Shown here: one piece after another, positions 27,529 through 37,205 of the stretch
How the letters are laid out: each line of letters opens with the position of its first letter
How positions within the stretch are numbered: position 1 is the stretch's first letter
Assembly: GCF_002954585.1 (NCBI RefSeq)
Contig: NZ_MSCI01000001.1
Coordinates: forward strand, 1,723,553 to 1,787,552
Length of the DNA stretch: 64,000 nucleotides
Source: Vibrio chagasii
Lineage (GTDB): Bacteria; Pseudomonadota; Gammaproteobacteria; Enterobacterales; Vibrionaceae
Direction: 5' to 3'
Made by a program: the position numbers and the translations under genes
Notes under the pieces: generated by a model
Told to the model about the DNA's origin: nothing
Database searches by the model: none
What the model saw: only the letters and a program-made list of their open reading frames with translations

Positions 27529-27775
27529 GTTCTTACCTACTTATTTTAGAGCCGTATATTATGGTGTTATTTCTGATACTTCTCCACTATTTGAGAGGAT
27601 TCGTCACAAATAATTCTAAATTAGTCGATATTTGAACCCAAAACAAAGCTGCTTGAAAAAGTCCGATAGCCAAAGGTAACTGATATTTATGGGTAAAGTC
27701 TGCTGATTAAGGTGACAGAGATCGGTAACTTCAATACACTGCATTGGTATCCGTAGTTCAGCACAAGGTAAAGGC

Positions 27776-28645
27776 ATGGCCAATTGGGAAGGAGTTAGTG
27801 AGTTTGTTGCAGTTGCAGAGCGTGAAAGCTTTACTGGTGCAGCGCAGAAGCTTGCTACATCGGTCGCTCAAATTAGTCGCAGAGTAGCAAACCTCGAGGA
27901 GCGTCTCGCGGTGAAACTGCTTAACCGAACGACTCGAAAGGTTTCATTAACTGAAGCCGGGCAGCTATATTATCAGCAATGTAAATTGTTAGTCGAGGGA
28001 TTAGAAATTGCGGAGTTAGCAGTTACTCAAATGCAATCGACACCGAAAGGATTACTGAAGGTGACAGCTCCTGTGACTTATGGCGAGCGCCAGCTTGCAC
28101 CATTACTCCATCAGTTTTTAAAGCTTCACCCTCAAGTTGAGTTAGAGCTAATGCTGACTAACCAAAAGCTTGACTTGATCGACTCTGGCGTAGATGTTGC
28201 GATTCGCCTGGGTCGATTAGAAGATTCAAGTCTTGTGGCGAAGAGGCTTTCGCAACGACAGCTCTACGTATGTGCAAGCCCTGACTATATCGAACGTTAC
28301 GGTGAGCCTCACACAATCTCCGAATTGAGCAATCATCAATGTTTGGTTGGTGGTTTTGAGCATTGGCGCTTTAAAGAAAATGGTCGTCCTCGCTCGGTGC
28401 GTGTTAATGGGCGTATTAAGTGCAATAGTGGTTTGGCTTTGTTAGAAGCAGCAAAGCAAAGCATAGGTTTGGTACAGTTACCAGAATATTATGTGAGTGA
28501 AGATCTAGACTCTGGAGAGTTAGTTGAGGTGCTTTCTGATTATCGAGACGATAAAGAAGGTATTTGGGCGCTTTATCCTCAAAACCGTAACTTGTCTTCT
28601 AAGGTACGTCTGCTGGTGGATTTCCTTTCTGAGCAATTAGATTAG
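27776..28645 (+). CDS. LysR-family transcriptional regulator
   Basis: A 289-residue LysR protein of the common single-target subgroup (FVAVAERESFTGAAQKLATSVAQISRRVANLEERL in the DNA-binding domain; LLNRTTRKVSLTEAG wing; effector lobe with VDVAIRLGRLEDSSLVAKRL). There is no divergent partner gene in the usual position: upstream is DUF3010, 247 bases away. The target cannot be named. Confidence 0.83.
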   Translation: MANWEGVSEFVAVAERESFTGAAQKLATSVAQISRRVANLEERLAVKLLNRTTRKVSLTEAGQLYYQQCKLLVEGLEIAELAVTQMQSTPKGLLKVTAPVTYGERQLAPLLHQFLKLHPQVELELMLTNQKLDLIDSGVDVAIRLGRLEDSSLVAKRLSQRQLYVCASPDYIERYGEPHTISELSNHQCLVGGFEHWRFKENGRPRSVRVNGRIKCNSGLALLEAAKQSIGLVQLPEYYVSEDLDSGELVEVLSDYRDDKEGIWALYPQNRNLSSKVRLLVDFLSEQLD

Positions 28646-28672
28646 TTTTGAACAGTCTGTTCATAGACGTAA

Positions 28673-28708
28673 AAAAGAGCTGAAGAAACTAAACTCTGAA
28701 GCTCTTTT
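28673..28708. terminator. Terminator between convergent LysR and chemoreceptor genes
   Basis: AAAAGAGCT pairs with AGCTCTTTT across an 18-base loop, with A/T flanks suitable for both directions. Confidence 0.7.
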
Positions 28709-28740
28709 GTTAAGGTTATTTTTTTATTGAACGCTTCACA

Positions 28741-30402
28741 TCAGACCGTGAAACGGTCGACCAAGTGGTAAAGTTCATTCGCGCGGTTATTGAGGTTTTG
28801 GCTACCAGCGCGGTTTTGGTTGGCTAGCGATGCCGATTGAGAGCTTTGGTCTGATATGACGACAATACGTTGAGATATCTCTTGGCCGACAATGTTTTGC
28901 TGTTCGGTTGCTGTCGCAATAAGCGAGTTCATATCCATGATGGTATCGATCGATTCTTGGATCTTCGCCAGTGCAGTTGCGGCAGCGTTCGCCTCTTCGA
29001 CGGTTTGAGTACTTCTATTCTGACTTGAATCCATCGCTTTCACTGCGGCATCTGAAGCGGCTTTTAGCTGCTCAATCATTTCATGTATGTCACCTGTACT
29101 CTCCTGAGTTCGGCTCGCCAGCTTACGAACCTCATCGGCGACTACTGCAAACCCACGGCCTTGTTCACCTGCTCGAGCGGCTTCAATTGCAGCATTCAGT
29201 GCCAATAGATTGGTTTGCTCGGCAATGTCTTGAATGACAGCTAACGAAGAGGAGATGTTCTGAACATCGTCTTCTAAACGAGACACGACAGCGTTAGCTT
29301 CCGACACCTCACTGGCTAAAACAGCTACTGAATCAGCCGCCGCGTTTACGATTTGCTGGGCTTCTTTGGCATTGCCCTCTGCAAGCTTCGCTGAATCTGC
29401 GGCTTGGCTAGCGTTGCTTGATATCTCCTGAGCCGTTGTTGTCATCTCTGTCATAGCGGTAGCGACTTGTTCAGTTTCTTCCCGTTGCCCTGTCGCGAGT
29501 TCATCAACTTGAGCTGCGCGAGAAGACATGCTGGATGTTTCAGACACAACTTGTTGACCTACCTCGCTTACACTGCGAATAATGGTTTGCAGGTTAGTAA
29601 CAAAAGCATTGAAGTTCTCGCTAAGCTTCGCGAATTCCGGTACTTTGAATGTTTCCATTCGAGCTGTTAAGTCGGCTTCACCAGTTGCGAAAGCCTTAAT
29701 TGACAGATCGAACTGTTCTATGGGCTTCATAATAGTACGGTTTACAACAACGGCAAATAGAGTAACCAATAGAGCGATCAAACCACAAAAAAGTGTAATC
29801 GCGGTGAGTGAGCTTTGTAGTGCAACGTTTGAACTCTCTTTCATCTCGGCGATGACTGCATCAATGTCGTCTGTGTAAAAGCCAGTACCAAGCATCAAGT
29901 CCCATTGCGGAATAAATATTGAGTAGCTGAGTTTTGGTAGTGCTTCCGACTGGCCAAGTTTTGGAAAATAGTAGGTAGTGAATTTGCCAAGCTTTGAGTT
30001 CTTAATAAGATCACGAATCAGGTAATGGCCTTTTTTATCTTGCAAGTCATAATAATTTTTTCCAATACCATCGGTATTTTGCCCTGCGAATATTCTCACT
30101 CCTTTAGAGTCGTAACCAAAGATATAGCCCGACTCGCCATACTCTAGTGTTCTTAAGGTTGGCAAGGCATCTTCTAAAGTTGCACCTCGTTCTAAGAGCG
30201 GGCTGATAGAAGACTGGGCCATTTGTAGATAAGCTTTAAGTTCCTTTTCTTTCATGGCCATCATTTTACTGCGTGTGGATTCGACTTGTTGCGCGGTTAG
30301 CGCTGCACTCTTCATATATGTTACGCTCATCATTCCGATGGCCATCAGTAGCAGAGGAATGAAAGAGAGAATATAAAGACGTTTTTTGATGGTTAGGGTC
30401 AT
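28741..30402 (-). CDS. Methyl-accepting chemotaxis protein with a single Cache (sCache_2) sensor
   Basis: About 553 residues from the ATG at 30402, which follows AGGAAG; the frame runs 156 bases further upstream without support. The layout is membrane helix (9-30), periplasmic Cache sensor ([48 protein letters not shown]), second helix near 195-215, HAMP, then a signalling hairpin with [20 protein letters not shown]. sCache_2 sensors often bind small organic acids; the ligand here is unknown. Transcribed alone. Confidence 0.87.
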   Translation of the reverse strand: MTLTIKKRLYILSFIPLLLMAIGMMSVTYMKSAALTAQQVESTRSKMMAMKEKELKAYLQMAQSSISPLLERGATLEDALPTLRTLEYGESGYIFGYDSKGVRIFAGQNTDGIGKNYYDLQDKKGHYLIRDLIKNSKLGKFTTYYFPKLGQSEALPKLSYSIFIPQWDLMLGTGFYTDDIDAVIAEMKESSNVALQSSLTAITLFCGLIALLVTLFAVVVNRTIMKPIEQFDLSIKAFATGEADLTARMETFKVPEFAKLSENFNAFVTNLQTIIRSVSEVGQQVVSETSSMSSRAAQVDELATGQREETEQVATAMTEMTTTAQEISSNASQAADSAKLAEGNAKEAQQIVNAAADSVAVLASEVSEANAVVSRLEDDVQNISSSLAVIQDIAEQTNLLALNAAIEAARAGEQGRGFAVVADEVRKLASRTQESTGDIHEMIEQLKAASDAAVKAMDSSQNRSTQTVEEANAAATALAKIQESIDTIMDMNSLIATATEQQNIVGQEISQRIVVISDQSSQSASLANQNRAGSQNLNNRANELYHLVDRFTV

Positions 30403-30690
30403 GTCTACTTCCTGTTTGATCGTCTTGTGCAATTTTAAAAACACAATATGAATGCAGTTGCTATTTGTAAATGAGCTTATTGATGAATTGTTACCCCAGA
30501 GCGATTTTGTTTTATAAATATGATGGCTGTTAGATGTTTGTTGTGACATTTGTTCCAATCAGGCTAGATGGTGAAAAAGTCCTTTTTGTTGGGGCCTTTT
30601 GTTTCGATGCTTTTGAATTCGACGTTGCTTTGTTAGAATGCGGCGCTTTGTAGCACCCTACTATTTCTATTCGCTAAGTGAGAAAGATTC

Positions 30691-31206
30691 ATGAACAAAA
30701 GCCATGTGACTATTGGTTTAACTAACCCTAAAAGCCCGACAAACGTGGGTGCTGTCATGCGTGCGGCTGGTTGTTATCAGGTCGACGAAGTTAAATACAC
30801 AGGGCAACGCTACGAAAAAGCCGCTAAATTTCACACTGATACCAAGAGTGCTACGCGTACTATTCCGTTGACGGGCGTTGAGTCGTTTTTAGATAACCTT
30901 GACCCTGAAACCAAAATCGTTTGTGTGGAACTTGCGGAAGGTGCTACGCCACTGCCACGTTTTAAACACCCAGAAAACACGATTTACATTTTTGGCCCAG
31001 AAGACGGTTCTATTGCTCAAAACGTGGCCGATCGAGCTGATCACGTGGTTTACGTTCCAACGGTTGGGTGCATGAACTTGGCTGCAACCGTGAATGTGCT
31101 ACTTTATGACCGCCTTGCTAAGTCAGATGAAATGGACGAGAGTAACGAGCTGATTAAGAAAAGCCGCGATAACCGCAACCACTTGGTTATCAAGGAGAAG
31201 TGCTAA
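30691..31206 (+). CDS. SpoU/TrmH-family RNA 2'-O-methyltransferase
   Basis: A 171-residue SPOUT methyltransferase consisting only of the catalytic domain. Motif 1 is NPKSPTNVGAVMRAAGCY, motif 2 is IYIFGPEDGSI and motif 3 is VPTVGCMNLAATVNVLLYDR, which form the S-adenosylmethionine-binding knot. The size resembles TrmL-type tRNA wobble methyltransferases, but the sequence differs enough that the RNA target is left open. Confidence 0.85.
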   Translation: MNKSHVTIGLTNPKSPTNVGAVMRAAGCYQVDEVKYTGQRYEKAAKFHTDTKSATRTIPLTGVESFLDNLDPETKIVCVELAEGATPLPRFKHPENTIYIFGPEDGSIAQNVADRADHVVYVPTVGCMNLAATVNVLLYDRLAKSDEMDESNELIKKSRDNRNHLVIKEKC

Positions 31207-31230
31207 TCTGACGCTCGTTGTTAGATGTTT

Positions 31231-31344
31231 TTAAAATTCAATATCGCTAAAATCGAAGGTAAACAGATTTAAAATATATTTGACGATGGCAAATATAAAG
31301 AAGATGCTCGCAATAGATAACGCGGCATAAATTAACGTTGTCAT
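31231..31344 (-). CDS. 37-residue single-helix membrane peptide
   Basis: MTTLIYAALSIASIFFIFAI begins the peptide, giving one transmembrane helix, followed by a polar aromatic tail ending FSDIEF. AAAGGTAAC lies upstream of the ATG at a good distance. No family was recognised. It occupies the gap between the SpoU gene and the MFS gene. Confidence 0.5.
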   Translation of the reverse strand: MTTLIYAALSIASIFFIFAIVKYILNLFTFDFSDIEF

Positions 31345-31382
31345 TTTAGTTACCTTTATATTAGTTAATGTATTTCAGTAAT

Positions 31383-31410
31383 AAAAAACCACCTAACAAG
31401 GTGGTTTTTT
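31383..31410. terminator. Strong bidirectional terminator
   Basis: AAAAAACCACCT pairs with AGGTGGTTTTTT around a four-base loop. It serves the MFS gene on the minus strand and any transcript from the left. Confidence 0.9.
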
Positions 31411-31426
31411 ATTTTAAGAGTTAAGG

Positions 31427-32578
31427 CTATTGACGTTTCATCTGATGCAGAGAGTGCATGATAACCAATACAATGGCGGCAACAGCGCAAGCCAAAAGCG
31501 TCAATGCTAAGTCGGCGAACTCGGCTGCTCTATGTAAGCCAAAACCAATAATTAAGTAATAGAACAGGCCTAATAGAGCTCCAGCACTGCCTAGGTGGTC
31601 GTGATATTTAGTCAAGGCACCACTAAGCAAATTAGGTAACGCAAGCCCGAATGATAGCGATACAAATACCATTGGGATGAAGAACCAAACGGATTCCTGC
31701 ATGATAAACACACCAATGCCTGCAACTAGTAATAGGCAAGACGCAAATGCTACAATTTTGTCATGACTTAAATGCATGCGAATTAGCTTCATATTAATGA
31801 CAGAACCTAGTACTGAACCCATCGCAAGAATAAAACCGGTATTACCAAAAAAGTTCACACTTGCCCCTAATTGCTCAAACATAAACGGGGCAATACTGTA
31901 GTACGAGAATAGCGCTATATTAAATAGCCCAACCATTAACGTTACGTACCAGATGTGTGCATCGGTAAGCATTTTTATAGCGACAGATATTAGGCTGTCT
32001 CGTTTTGTATTGGTTGGCTTTGTTTCTGGCAGTTTGCCTAGTGACCAAATCAGTAAGATAGCCACAAGTACCACCATCGCCATGAATACCCATTTATAAC
32101 CACCCACAGACGTCAACCAACTACCAGCCAACATCCCAACAACAGGGCTGATACCAATAGAGGTGCCCACAATCGAGAAGACGTGGCTGAGTTCTTTACC
32201 TTGATAACCATCACGGATAATAGTCTGTGTGCAAACAGAACCAACAGCAGCACCAAAGGCACAGCAACCAAACCCTGTGAGCATCAAAGTAAAAGTCGGT
32301 GCTAACATGGTAAACAGCGCTGCAATGATAAAGACGGTCAAACCCAGTAAGGTTGAAACTCGTCTCCCTATAACATCACACATGCGACCCCAGAATACGA
32401 CTCCGAACGCAAAAGCAATAAAGAATATAGACATCGCTTGTGCCGCTTCACTGCTGCTAACCCCAAAGTGGTTTTTTACAGAAGTCAGAGCCGGGCTATA
32501 CATGGTTTCTACTATTTGTGGAAACATTAGCAACACAACCGCCAATGGGATCGAAATTTTTCCAATAATCTTGTTCAT
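31427..32578 (-). CDS. MFS transporter, Bcr/CflA-like
   Basis: A 383-residue 12-helix major facilitator. Motif A-like FWGRMCDVIGRRVSTLLG lies after helix 2, and the motif C-type region includes GISPVVGMLAGSWL. This resembles drug-exporter (DHA1) proteins. It is divergent from an AraC-family gene with a 163-base gap, so the latter is the probable regulator. The substrate is unknown. Confidence 0.82.
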   Translation of the reverse strand: MNKIIGKISIPLAVVLLMFPQIVETMYSPALTSVKNHFGVSSSEAAQAMSIFFIAFAFGVVFWGRMCDVIGRRVSTLLGLTVFIIAALFTMLAPTFTLMLTGFGCCAFGAAVGSVCTQTIIRDGYQGKELSHVFSIVGTSIGISPVVGMLAGSWLTSVGGYKWVFMAMVVLVAILLIWSLGKLPETKPTNTKRDSLISVAIKMLTDAHIWYVTLMVGLFNIALFSYYSIAPFMFEQLGASVNFFGNTGFILAMGSVLGSVINMKLIRMHLSHDKIVAFASCLLLVAGIGVFIMQESVWFFIPMVFVSLSFGLALPNLLSGALTKYHDHLGSAGALLGLFYYLIIGFGLHRAAEFADLALTLLACAVAAIVLVIMHSLHQMKRQ

Positions 32579-32741
32579 TTTTTTGTTTTCAAATACCTCT
32601 AATTAACATCGCAATGATTTAGTTATTTCCTGGACCTTTTAATAAGGGGGGTAACAGAACAGGTACTATTCTAGGCATTATGTGCTAATGTCTTATAGTG
32701 AGATTTGGACATAAAATATCGAAATAAGGACAAACTGCTAA

Positions 32742-33533
32742 ATGGCATTGATTTCAGAACAAGATGACTTTTGTGCAGACGACCATAACGGGTTAGTCGT
32801 TGGTGTTGCAGCTGAGGTTTCTAATCACGCTTCCGGCATACATTTTCATGACAAAGACCAGTTAATGTTTTCGAAGCACGGATGCATGACAATTACATTG
32901 GAAGATATGAAGTATGTATTACCCCCAATGAGGGCTGCATGGATCCCGAAAGGCGTCCAACATGATGCTCAGATGACCAACATTACCCAATATCGCTCAC
33001 TATATTTTGATCAATCCTTGTCAGAGCGCTTACCTAGAGGTGTGATGATTTTCGATATCACTGCGTTAATGAGAGTCTTGATAGAACGAATGGCATTTTG
33101 GGCATTTGATAAGCCGAATAATGAGCAAATTAATACGTTGAATTTGTTTATCGAAGAGTTGAACGACTCGCAAGAGGTGTACTTGTCGTTGCCGTTACCT
33201 CAAGATCACCGTCTCAAATCTTGGTTATCTGATATTGATAACAAAGATTTTATGGCACCGTCGTTGGCACAATTGAGTGAGGTTGTTGGAGCGAGCGAAA
33301 AGACGATCACTCGGATCTTTAATAAAGAAACCGGGATGCCATATCAAAGCTGGCGTCAGCAGTGGCGCTTGTTGGGCGCGATTGAATTGCTGTCGAGTGG
33401 CATGCGCATATCGGATGTCTCCGATAGGTTGGAATTCTCCAGTGACAGTGCATTTATTCATTTCTTTCGTCAGAAAACAGGCATGACACCAATGAATTAC
33501 ATGAACAACACATCCAACGCGGAGGCTATGTAA
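32742..33533 (+). CDS. AraC-family transcriptional regulator with N-terminal cupin
   Basis: A 263-residue regulator. Residues 20-90 form a cupin-like sensor (HFHDKDQLMFSKHGCMTITLE, AAWIPKGVQHDAQM). Residues 165-255 form the AraC double helix-turn-helix (SLAQLSEVVGASEKTITRIFNKETGMPYQSWRQQWRL, ISDVSDRLEFSSDSAFIHFFRQKTGMTPMNY). The architecture is common among regulators of divergent MFS exporters, which matches its neighbour. Confidence 0.85.
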   Translation: MALISEQDDFCADDHNGLVVGVAAEVSNHASGIHFHDKDQLMFSKHGCMTITLEDMKYVLPPMRAAWIPKGVQHDAQMTNITQYRSLYFDQSLSERLPRGVMIFDITALMRVLIERMAFWAFDKPNNEQINTLNLFIEELNDSQEVYLSLPLPQDHRLKSWLSDIDNKDFMAPSLAQLSEVVGASEKTITRIFNKETGMPYQSWRQQWRLLGAIELLSSGMRISDVSDRLEFSSDSAFIHFFRQKTGMTPMNYMNNTSNAEAM

Positions 33534-33616
33534 CCTTCGTTTATGTCAGCCTCTAATAGCAATGTATATGTTAGTCTAATGGCTTAATTGCGCTCGCTAA
33601 TCAAAAGGACATCGAT

Positions 33617-34495
33617 TTGAACCTAAGACAGCTGGAAGTCTTTTACGCCATTATGCAGACCGGAACCGTATCTGGAGCTGCACGTAGCTTGCATGTATCT
33701 CAGCCAAACGTGACTCGTATTTTGGCTCACACCGAGCAGCAGCTTGGATTTGGATTGTTTGAGCGTGTCAAAGGCAGACTAGTGCCAACGGTTGAAGCGA
33801 AAACTTTGTTGCCGGAAGCGGAAAAGGTCTACCAACAACTGGGCCAATTTCGCTCTCTTACCAACAAAGTAAAGCAAGGCCATCAGCATTTACGCATTGG
33901 TGCGCCACCGATATTGGCGACTAAATTGCTGACACCGATGATCGCCCAAATGTCTCACGAGCAAGAGCTTTCTTTTGAATTGCTGACTGCCAATCGCGAC
34001 GAGCTGTGTTCAGGGTTATTGAAGCATGAGCTTGATATTGCTATCGCATTTGGAGATGAAGCACCGCCTGCGATATTGTCAGAAACGCTATTAACCAAAT
34101 CTCTTCAAGTCCTAGTTCCATTTAACACCGTTGAGCATTTGCCAGCAGACTTAACCCTTGATGATCTGATCAATTATCCGTTGCCAATCATCGGGCTTGA
34201 TAGTCGCGATCCACTGGGTTTGCTGCTCCACCAAAGCTTGATTGCACGCGATGAGCATTATCATCATCCCATATCAGTACGTGGATACAGCGCTGCGGCG
34301 GAGTTGGTTAAGCACCAAGCCGGTTTTGCGATTGTCGATCCGTGGACGGCAGAGCAGTACCAAAATGAGGATGCTGTTTGTGTGTTGCCGCTGCAGCCTG
34401 AGATTCCATTCTCAGTATCGACTTTGTATGCCGAGCACACGCCGCAGTCGATTGTTGCCAAGCAGTTCATTACAGCGCTGAAGGGTTCTTGTTAG
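33617..34495 (+). CDS. dgcR: LysR-family regulator, candidate DgcR activator of D-glutamate genes
   Basis: A 292-residue LysR regulator (LRQLEVFYAIMQTGTVSGAARSLHVSQPNVTRILAHTEQQLGFGLFERVKGRL in the DNA-binding domain). The start is TTG at 33617 after AAAGGAC. It directly precedes dgcN and dgcA on the same strand. In the marine D-glutamate pathway described for Pseudoalteromonas, a regulator called DgcR activates dgcN and dgcA; this gene occupies the equivalent position. The symbol is inferred from context. Confidence 0.65.
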   Translation: MNLRQLEVFYAIMQTGTVSGAARSLHVSQPNVTRILAHTEQQLGFGLFERVKGRLVPTVEAKTLLPEAEKVYQQLGQFRSLTNKVKQGHQHLRIGAPPILATKLLTPMIAQMSHEQELSFELLTANRDELCSGLLKHELDIAIAFGDEAPPAILSETLLTKSLQVLVPFNTVEHLPADLTLDDLINYPLPIIGLDSRDPLGLLLHQSLIARDEHYHHPISVRGYSAAAELVKHQAGFAIVDPWTAEQYQNEDAVCVLPLQPEIPFSVSTLYAEHTPQSIVAKQFITALKGSC

Positions 34496-34542
34496 CGAAC
34501 GACTAACTTTATCTATCACCATACTTTTCGCTCAGTTTGCAA

Positions 34543-34563
34543 CCTATAACATCATGTTATAGG
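34543..34563. promoter_or_regulatory. Perfect 8-base palindrome, probable LysR operator for dgcNA
   Basis: CCTATAAC and GTTATAGG flank a five-base centre. It contains ATAAC-N5-GTTAT, the classic symmetry of LysR binding boxes, and lies between the LysR gene and dgcN, 83 bases before the dgcN start. Confidence 0.65.
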
Positions 34564-34645
34564 CGTGCTATGAATTGGTATTCGGCAGGGCTCAGCCTCT
34601 TAATTAAAGTAAATCCATACAAGGACTTATTAATTAGGAATGCTC

Positions 34646-35653
34646 ATGTCTATCGCTCAACCTTACCTTCTTTTTCTTGGGGATGTTACTGACCCATTGG
34701 CTGCAAAAACCGCTCGTGGTATTCACCAATGGCGCCCTGAAATCTGCCTCGGCCAATTACGTTTAACAGCAGAGACAGTTTCTCTTGGTTTGACGGATAT
34801 GACCTTGCAAGAGGCACAAGCGCAGCGAGCGAAAACGCTAGTTATTGGTACAGCCAACCCAGGCGGCGTGATCCCTGAGTCATGGCAACCAACCATACTG
34901 GCAGCTGCAGAAATGGGATTTGAGATTGCATCGGGCATGCACCAACGCTTGAGTGAATTTTCACCGCTTGCTGACATGCAGCAGCGAGGATTGACTAAGC
35001 TTCATGATGTGCGCCATTTTGATGGTGTTCTAAACATTGGTAATGGCAAGTCTCGCCAAGGTAAGCGTCTGCTCACTGTCGGAACTGATTGCTCGGTAGG
35101 CAAGATGTTTTCTGCACTGGCGATAGAAAAGTCGCTAAAAGAAGCGGGAATATCTGCTCAATTCAAGGCGACCGGGCAGACTGGCATCTTGATTGAAGGC
35201 AGCGGAATTTCGATTGATGCAGTGGTGGCAGATTTCATCTCTGGCGCAGTTGAAGCGATTAGCCCAGATTTTACTGACCACGAATGGGACATCATTGAAG
35301 GGCAGGGCTCTTTATTTACCCCTTCTTTTGCAGGCGTGAGTTTGGGTTTATTGCATGGTGCGCAAGCTGATGCTTTAGTGCTATGTCATGAAGTAGGGCG
35401 CCCACATATTCGCAATCTACCGCATGCTAAATTGCCAACAATAGAGCAAACTATTGATGCAAATTTACAAGCCGCGCGATTAACAAATCCAGACGCGAAA
35501 CTAGTGGGTATCTGCTTGAACACATCGGCGATTAGCATTGAAGAGGCTGAGGCATTGTGCCAAGAATGGACCGAAACTTATCAAGTACCAGTGACGGATC
35601 CGATGCGATTTGGTGTACAACACATTACTGATCATTTGCGACATTCACTTTAA
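34646..35653 (+). CDS. dgcN: D-glutamate N-acetyltransferase DgcN (DUF1611 family)
   Basis: About 335 residues in two parts: an N-terminal Rossmann-like domain (QPYLLFLGDVTDPLAAKTARGI) and a P-loop-like C-terminal domain with LLTVGTDCSVGK at 143-153 and EGQGSLFTPSFAGVSLGLL. Formerly DUF1611, the family was shown in marine bacteria to acetylate D-glutamate to N-acetyl-D-glutamate. ATG at 34646 has TAGGA at six bases; ATG at 34640 is too close to it. It is followed after 57 bases by the racemase gene, the known partner. Confidence 0.82.
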   Translation: MSIAQPYLLFLGDVTDPLAAKTARGIHQWRPEICLGQLRLTAETVSLGLTDMTLQEAQAQRAKTLVIGTANPGGVIPESWQPTILAAAEMGFEIASGMHQRLSEFSPLADMQQRGLTKLHDVRHFDGVLNIGNGKSRQGKRLLTVGTDCSVGKMFSALAIEKSLKEAGISAQFKATGQTGILIEGSGISIDAVVADFISGAVEAISPDFTDHEWDIIEGQGSLFTPSFAGVSLGLLHGAQADALVLCHEVGRPHIRNLPHAKLPTIEQTIDANLQAARLTNPDAKLVGICLNTSAISIEEAEALCQEWTETYQVPVTDPMRFGVQHITDHLRHSL

Positions 35654-35710
35654 CGATTTCATCATTTCTACGTTTCCATTTGTTAAAGCGAACATCAACC
35701 GAGTGAAATT

Positions 35711-36697
35711 ATGAAGATTACAGCAGAACCAATTACTATCGCGATGCAAACGCCTTTTCGCATCTCTCGAGGCAGCCGAACAGAGTGTCATGTTGTTCGC
35801 GTTTACATTGAACACAATGGTAAACAAGCGCAAGGTGAATGTACTCCTTACCCACGTTATGGTGAGTCATCCGAATCTGTATTGGCGCAAATTCAACAAG
35901 TTTCGAGCTCTCTTGAAACGGCCTTTGAACGTGGTATGACTGAGCCGGCTGAATTAAGAGGTTATCTTCAGTCTTTATTGACTGGAGGAGCTGCTCGTAA
36001 TGCTGTCGATTGTGCGCTTTGGGATTTTGAAGTGCAGCAAAACGAGCAGATGTTCCCAAATAGTATGTTTGAGTTACCCACTCAAATAGTTACGGCAATG
36101 ACGGTCTCGATTGGTACACCAGAAGCGATGGCAACACAAGCTCGTGATTATGTGGCGAATGGTGCAAAACTCCTAAAAGTGAAGCTAGATGGCGAGCAAG
36201 TGGTAGAGCGAGTGAGTGCAGTCCGAGGTGCCGCGCCTGGAGTGAAAATTGTACTTGATGCCAATGAAGCGTGGACAGGGCTGAATCTCGAGGAGCTGTT
36301 CAATCAATTGGCTGAGTTTGATATCGCGATGATAGAACAACCTCTGCCGCAACAGCATGATGCCTCATTGGCACACATCAAGCATCCAATTCCATTATGC
36401 GCTGATGAAAGTTGCCACACCACGTCGCAGCTTTCATCACTATTGGGCAAGTATGAAATGGTTAACATCAAGCTTGATAAAACCGGTGGTCTGACAGAGG
36501 CGCTAGCACTTGCCGAAGAAGCGCAAAGGCTTGGTTTTACTCTTATGTCTGGCTGTATGCTTGGCACTTCATTGGCAATGCGTGCCGCGCTGCCAATCGC
36601 CGTGCAATCTGAAATTGTCGATCTCGATGGACCTGTTTTACTTGGTCAAGACGTGTCGCCAGCACTGACTTATCGAGATGGAATGATCATTCTTTAG
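35711..36697 (+). CDS. dgcA: N-acetyl-D-glutamate racemase DgcA (enolase superfamily)
   Basis: A 328-residue enolase-superfamily enzyme of the dipeptide epimerase-like group. The catalytic lysine motif is KVK at 156-158. Metal ligands are D183 (LDAN), E209 (IEQP) and D232 (ADES). The second catalytic lysine is K254 in NIKLDKTGG. It pairs with DgcN; in the published pathway it racemises N-acetyl-D-glutamate to the L form, which is then deacetylated to L-glutamate. Without that neighbour it would be called an L-Ala-D/L-Glu epimerase, which remains the alternative. Confidence 0.8.
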   Translation: MKITAEPITIAMQTPFRISRGSRTECHVVRVYIEHNGKQAQGECTPYPRYGESSESVLAQIQQVSSSLETAFERGMTEPAELRGYLQSLLTGGAARNAVDCALWDFEVQQNEQMFPNSMFELPTQIVTAMTVSIGTPEAMATQARDYVANGAKLLKVKLDGEQVVERVSAVRGAAPGVKIVLDANEAWTGLNLEELFNQLAEFDIAMIEQPLPQQHDASLAHIKHPIPLCADESCHTTSQLSSLLGKYEMVNIKLDKTGGLTEALALAEEAQRLGFTLMSGCMLGTSLAMRAALPIAVQSEIVDLDGPVLLGQDVSPALTYRDGMIIL

Positions 36698-36731
36698 TTC
36701 TGAACTATTCAGTTAAAAGTCTCTCCGTACA

Positions 36732-36763
36732 AAAATCGCATAGGCGTTAACCTATGCGATTTT
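36732..36763 (+). terminator. Terminator of the dgc operon
   Basis: AAAATCGCATAGG pairs perfectly with CCTATGCGATTTT around a six-base loop. Located 34 bases after dgcA. Confidence 0.88.
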
Positions 36764-36828
36764 CTATTTGCTTCATTGACCAATTGCGGTTTCGAGATAG
36801 ATACTCTGAACAGCTCGATATAACCCGA

Positions 36829-36984
36829 TTAGAAAATACAGTGCTTAGCAAAGTCACCAGCTTCGTTCGCTGTCCAGTCGCCTTTTGGCTTCTCTTTCAT
36901 ATCTTCACACCAAGCTTCACTGCCAACTTCTGTACAAGCCATTAATTGAGTGGCTAGGAAAAGGATCAACGCGACTTTCTTCAT
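36829..36984 (-). CDS. DUF3012 small lipoprotein (51 residues)
   Basis: A lysine start (MKKVALILFLATQLMAC) gives a lipoprotein signal with the lipobox cysteine at residue 17. The short mature part has the DUF3012 pattern EVGSEAWCEDMKEKPKGDWT, then AKHCIF at the end, with two further cysteines. It is probably membrane-anchored in the periplasm; function is unknown. Confidence 0.82.
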   Translation of the reverse strand: MKKVALILFLATQLMACTEVGSEAWCEDMKEKPKGDWTANEAGDFAKHCIF

Positions 36985-37131
36985 AACAAATATTCCGTTT
37001 GGTGTAGGTTATCTAGGGTTACTTTACCAAAGACTACTGATGATTGTCATAGCTATCAGGGACTGACGATATGGACTGAGCTGGAAAAGCGATTTGGTAA
37101 CGAGAGTGACCGGCTGACTCTCAAGATCGAA

Positions 37132-37156
37132 AAAGCCAGCAACATGTGCTGGCTTT
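37132..37156. terminator. Terminator downstream of the hibernation factor gene
   Basis: AAAGCCAGCA pairs with TGCTGGCTTT around five bases, in an A/T context. It lies 50 bases past the hibernation-factor stop on the minus strand. Confidence 0.75.
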
Positions 37157-37205
37157 GAAATTCTTAATAAGCTTTTTTATCGGTAAGCTTTGACTACTTG
37201 AGGAG

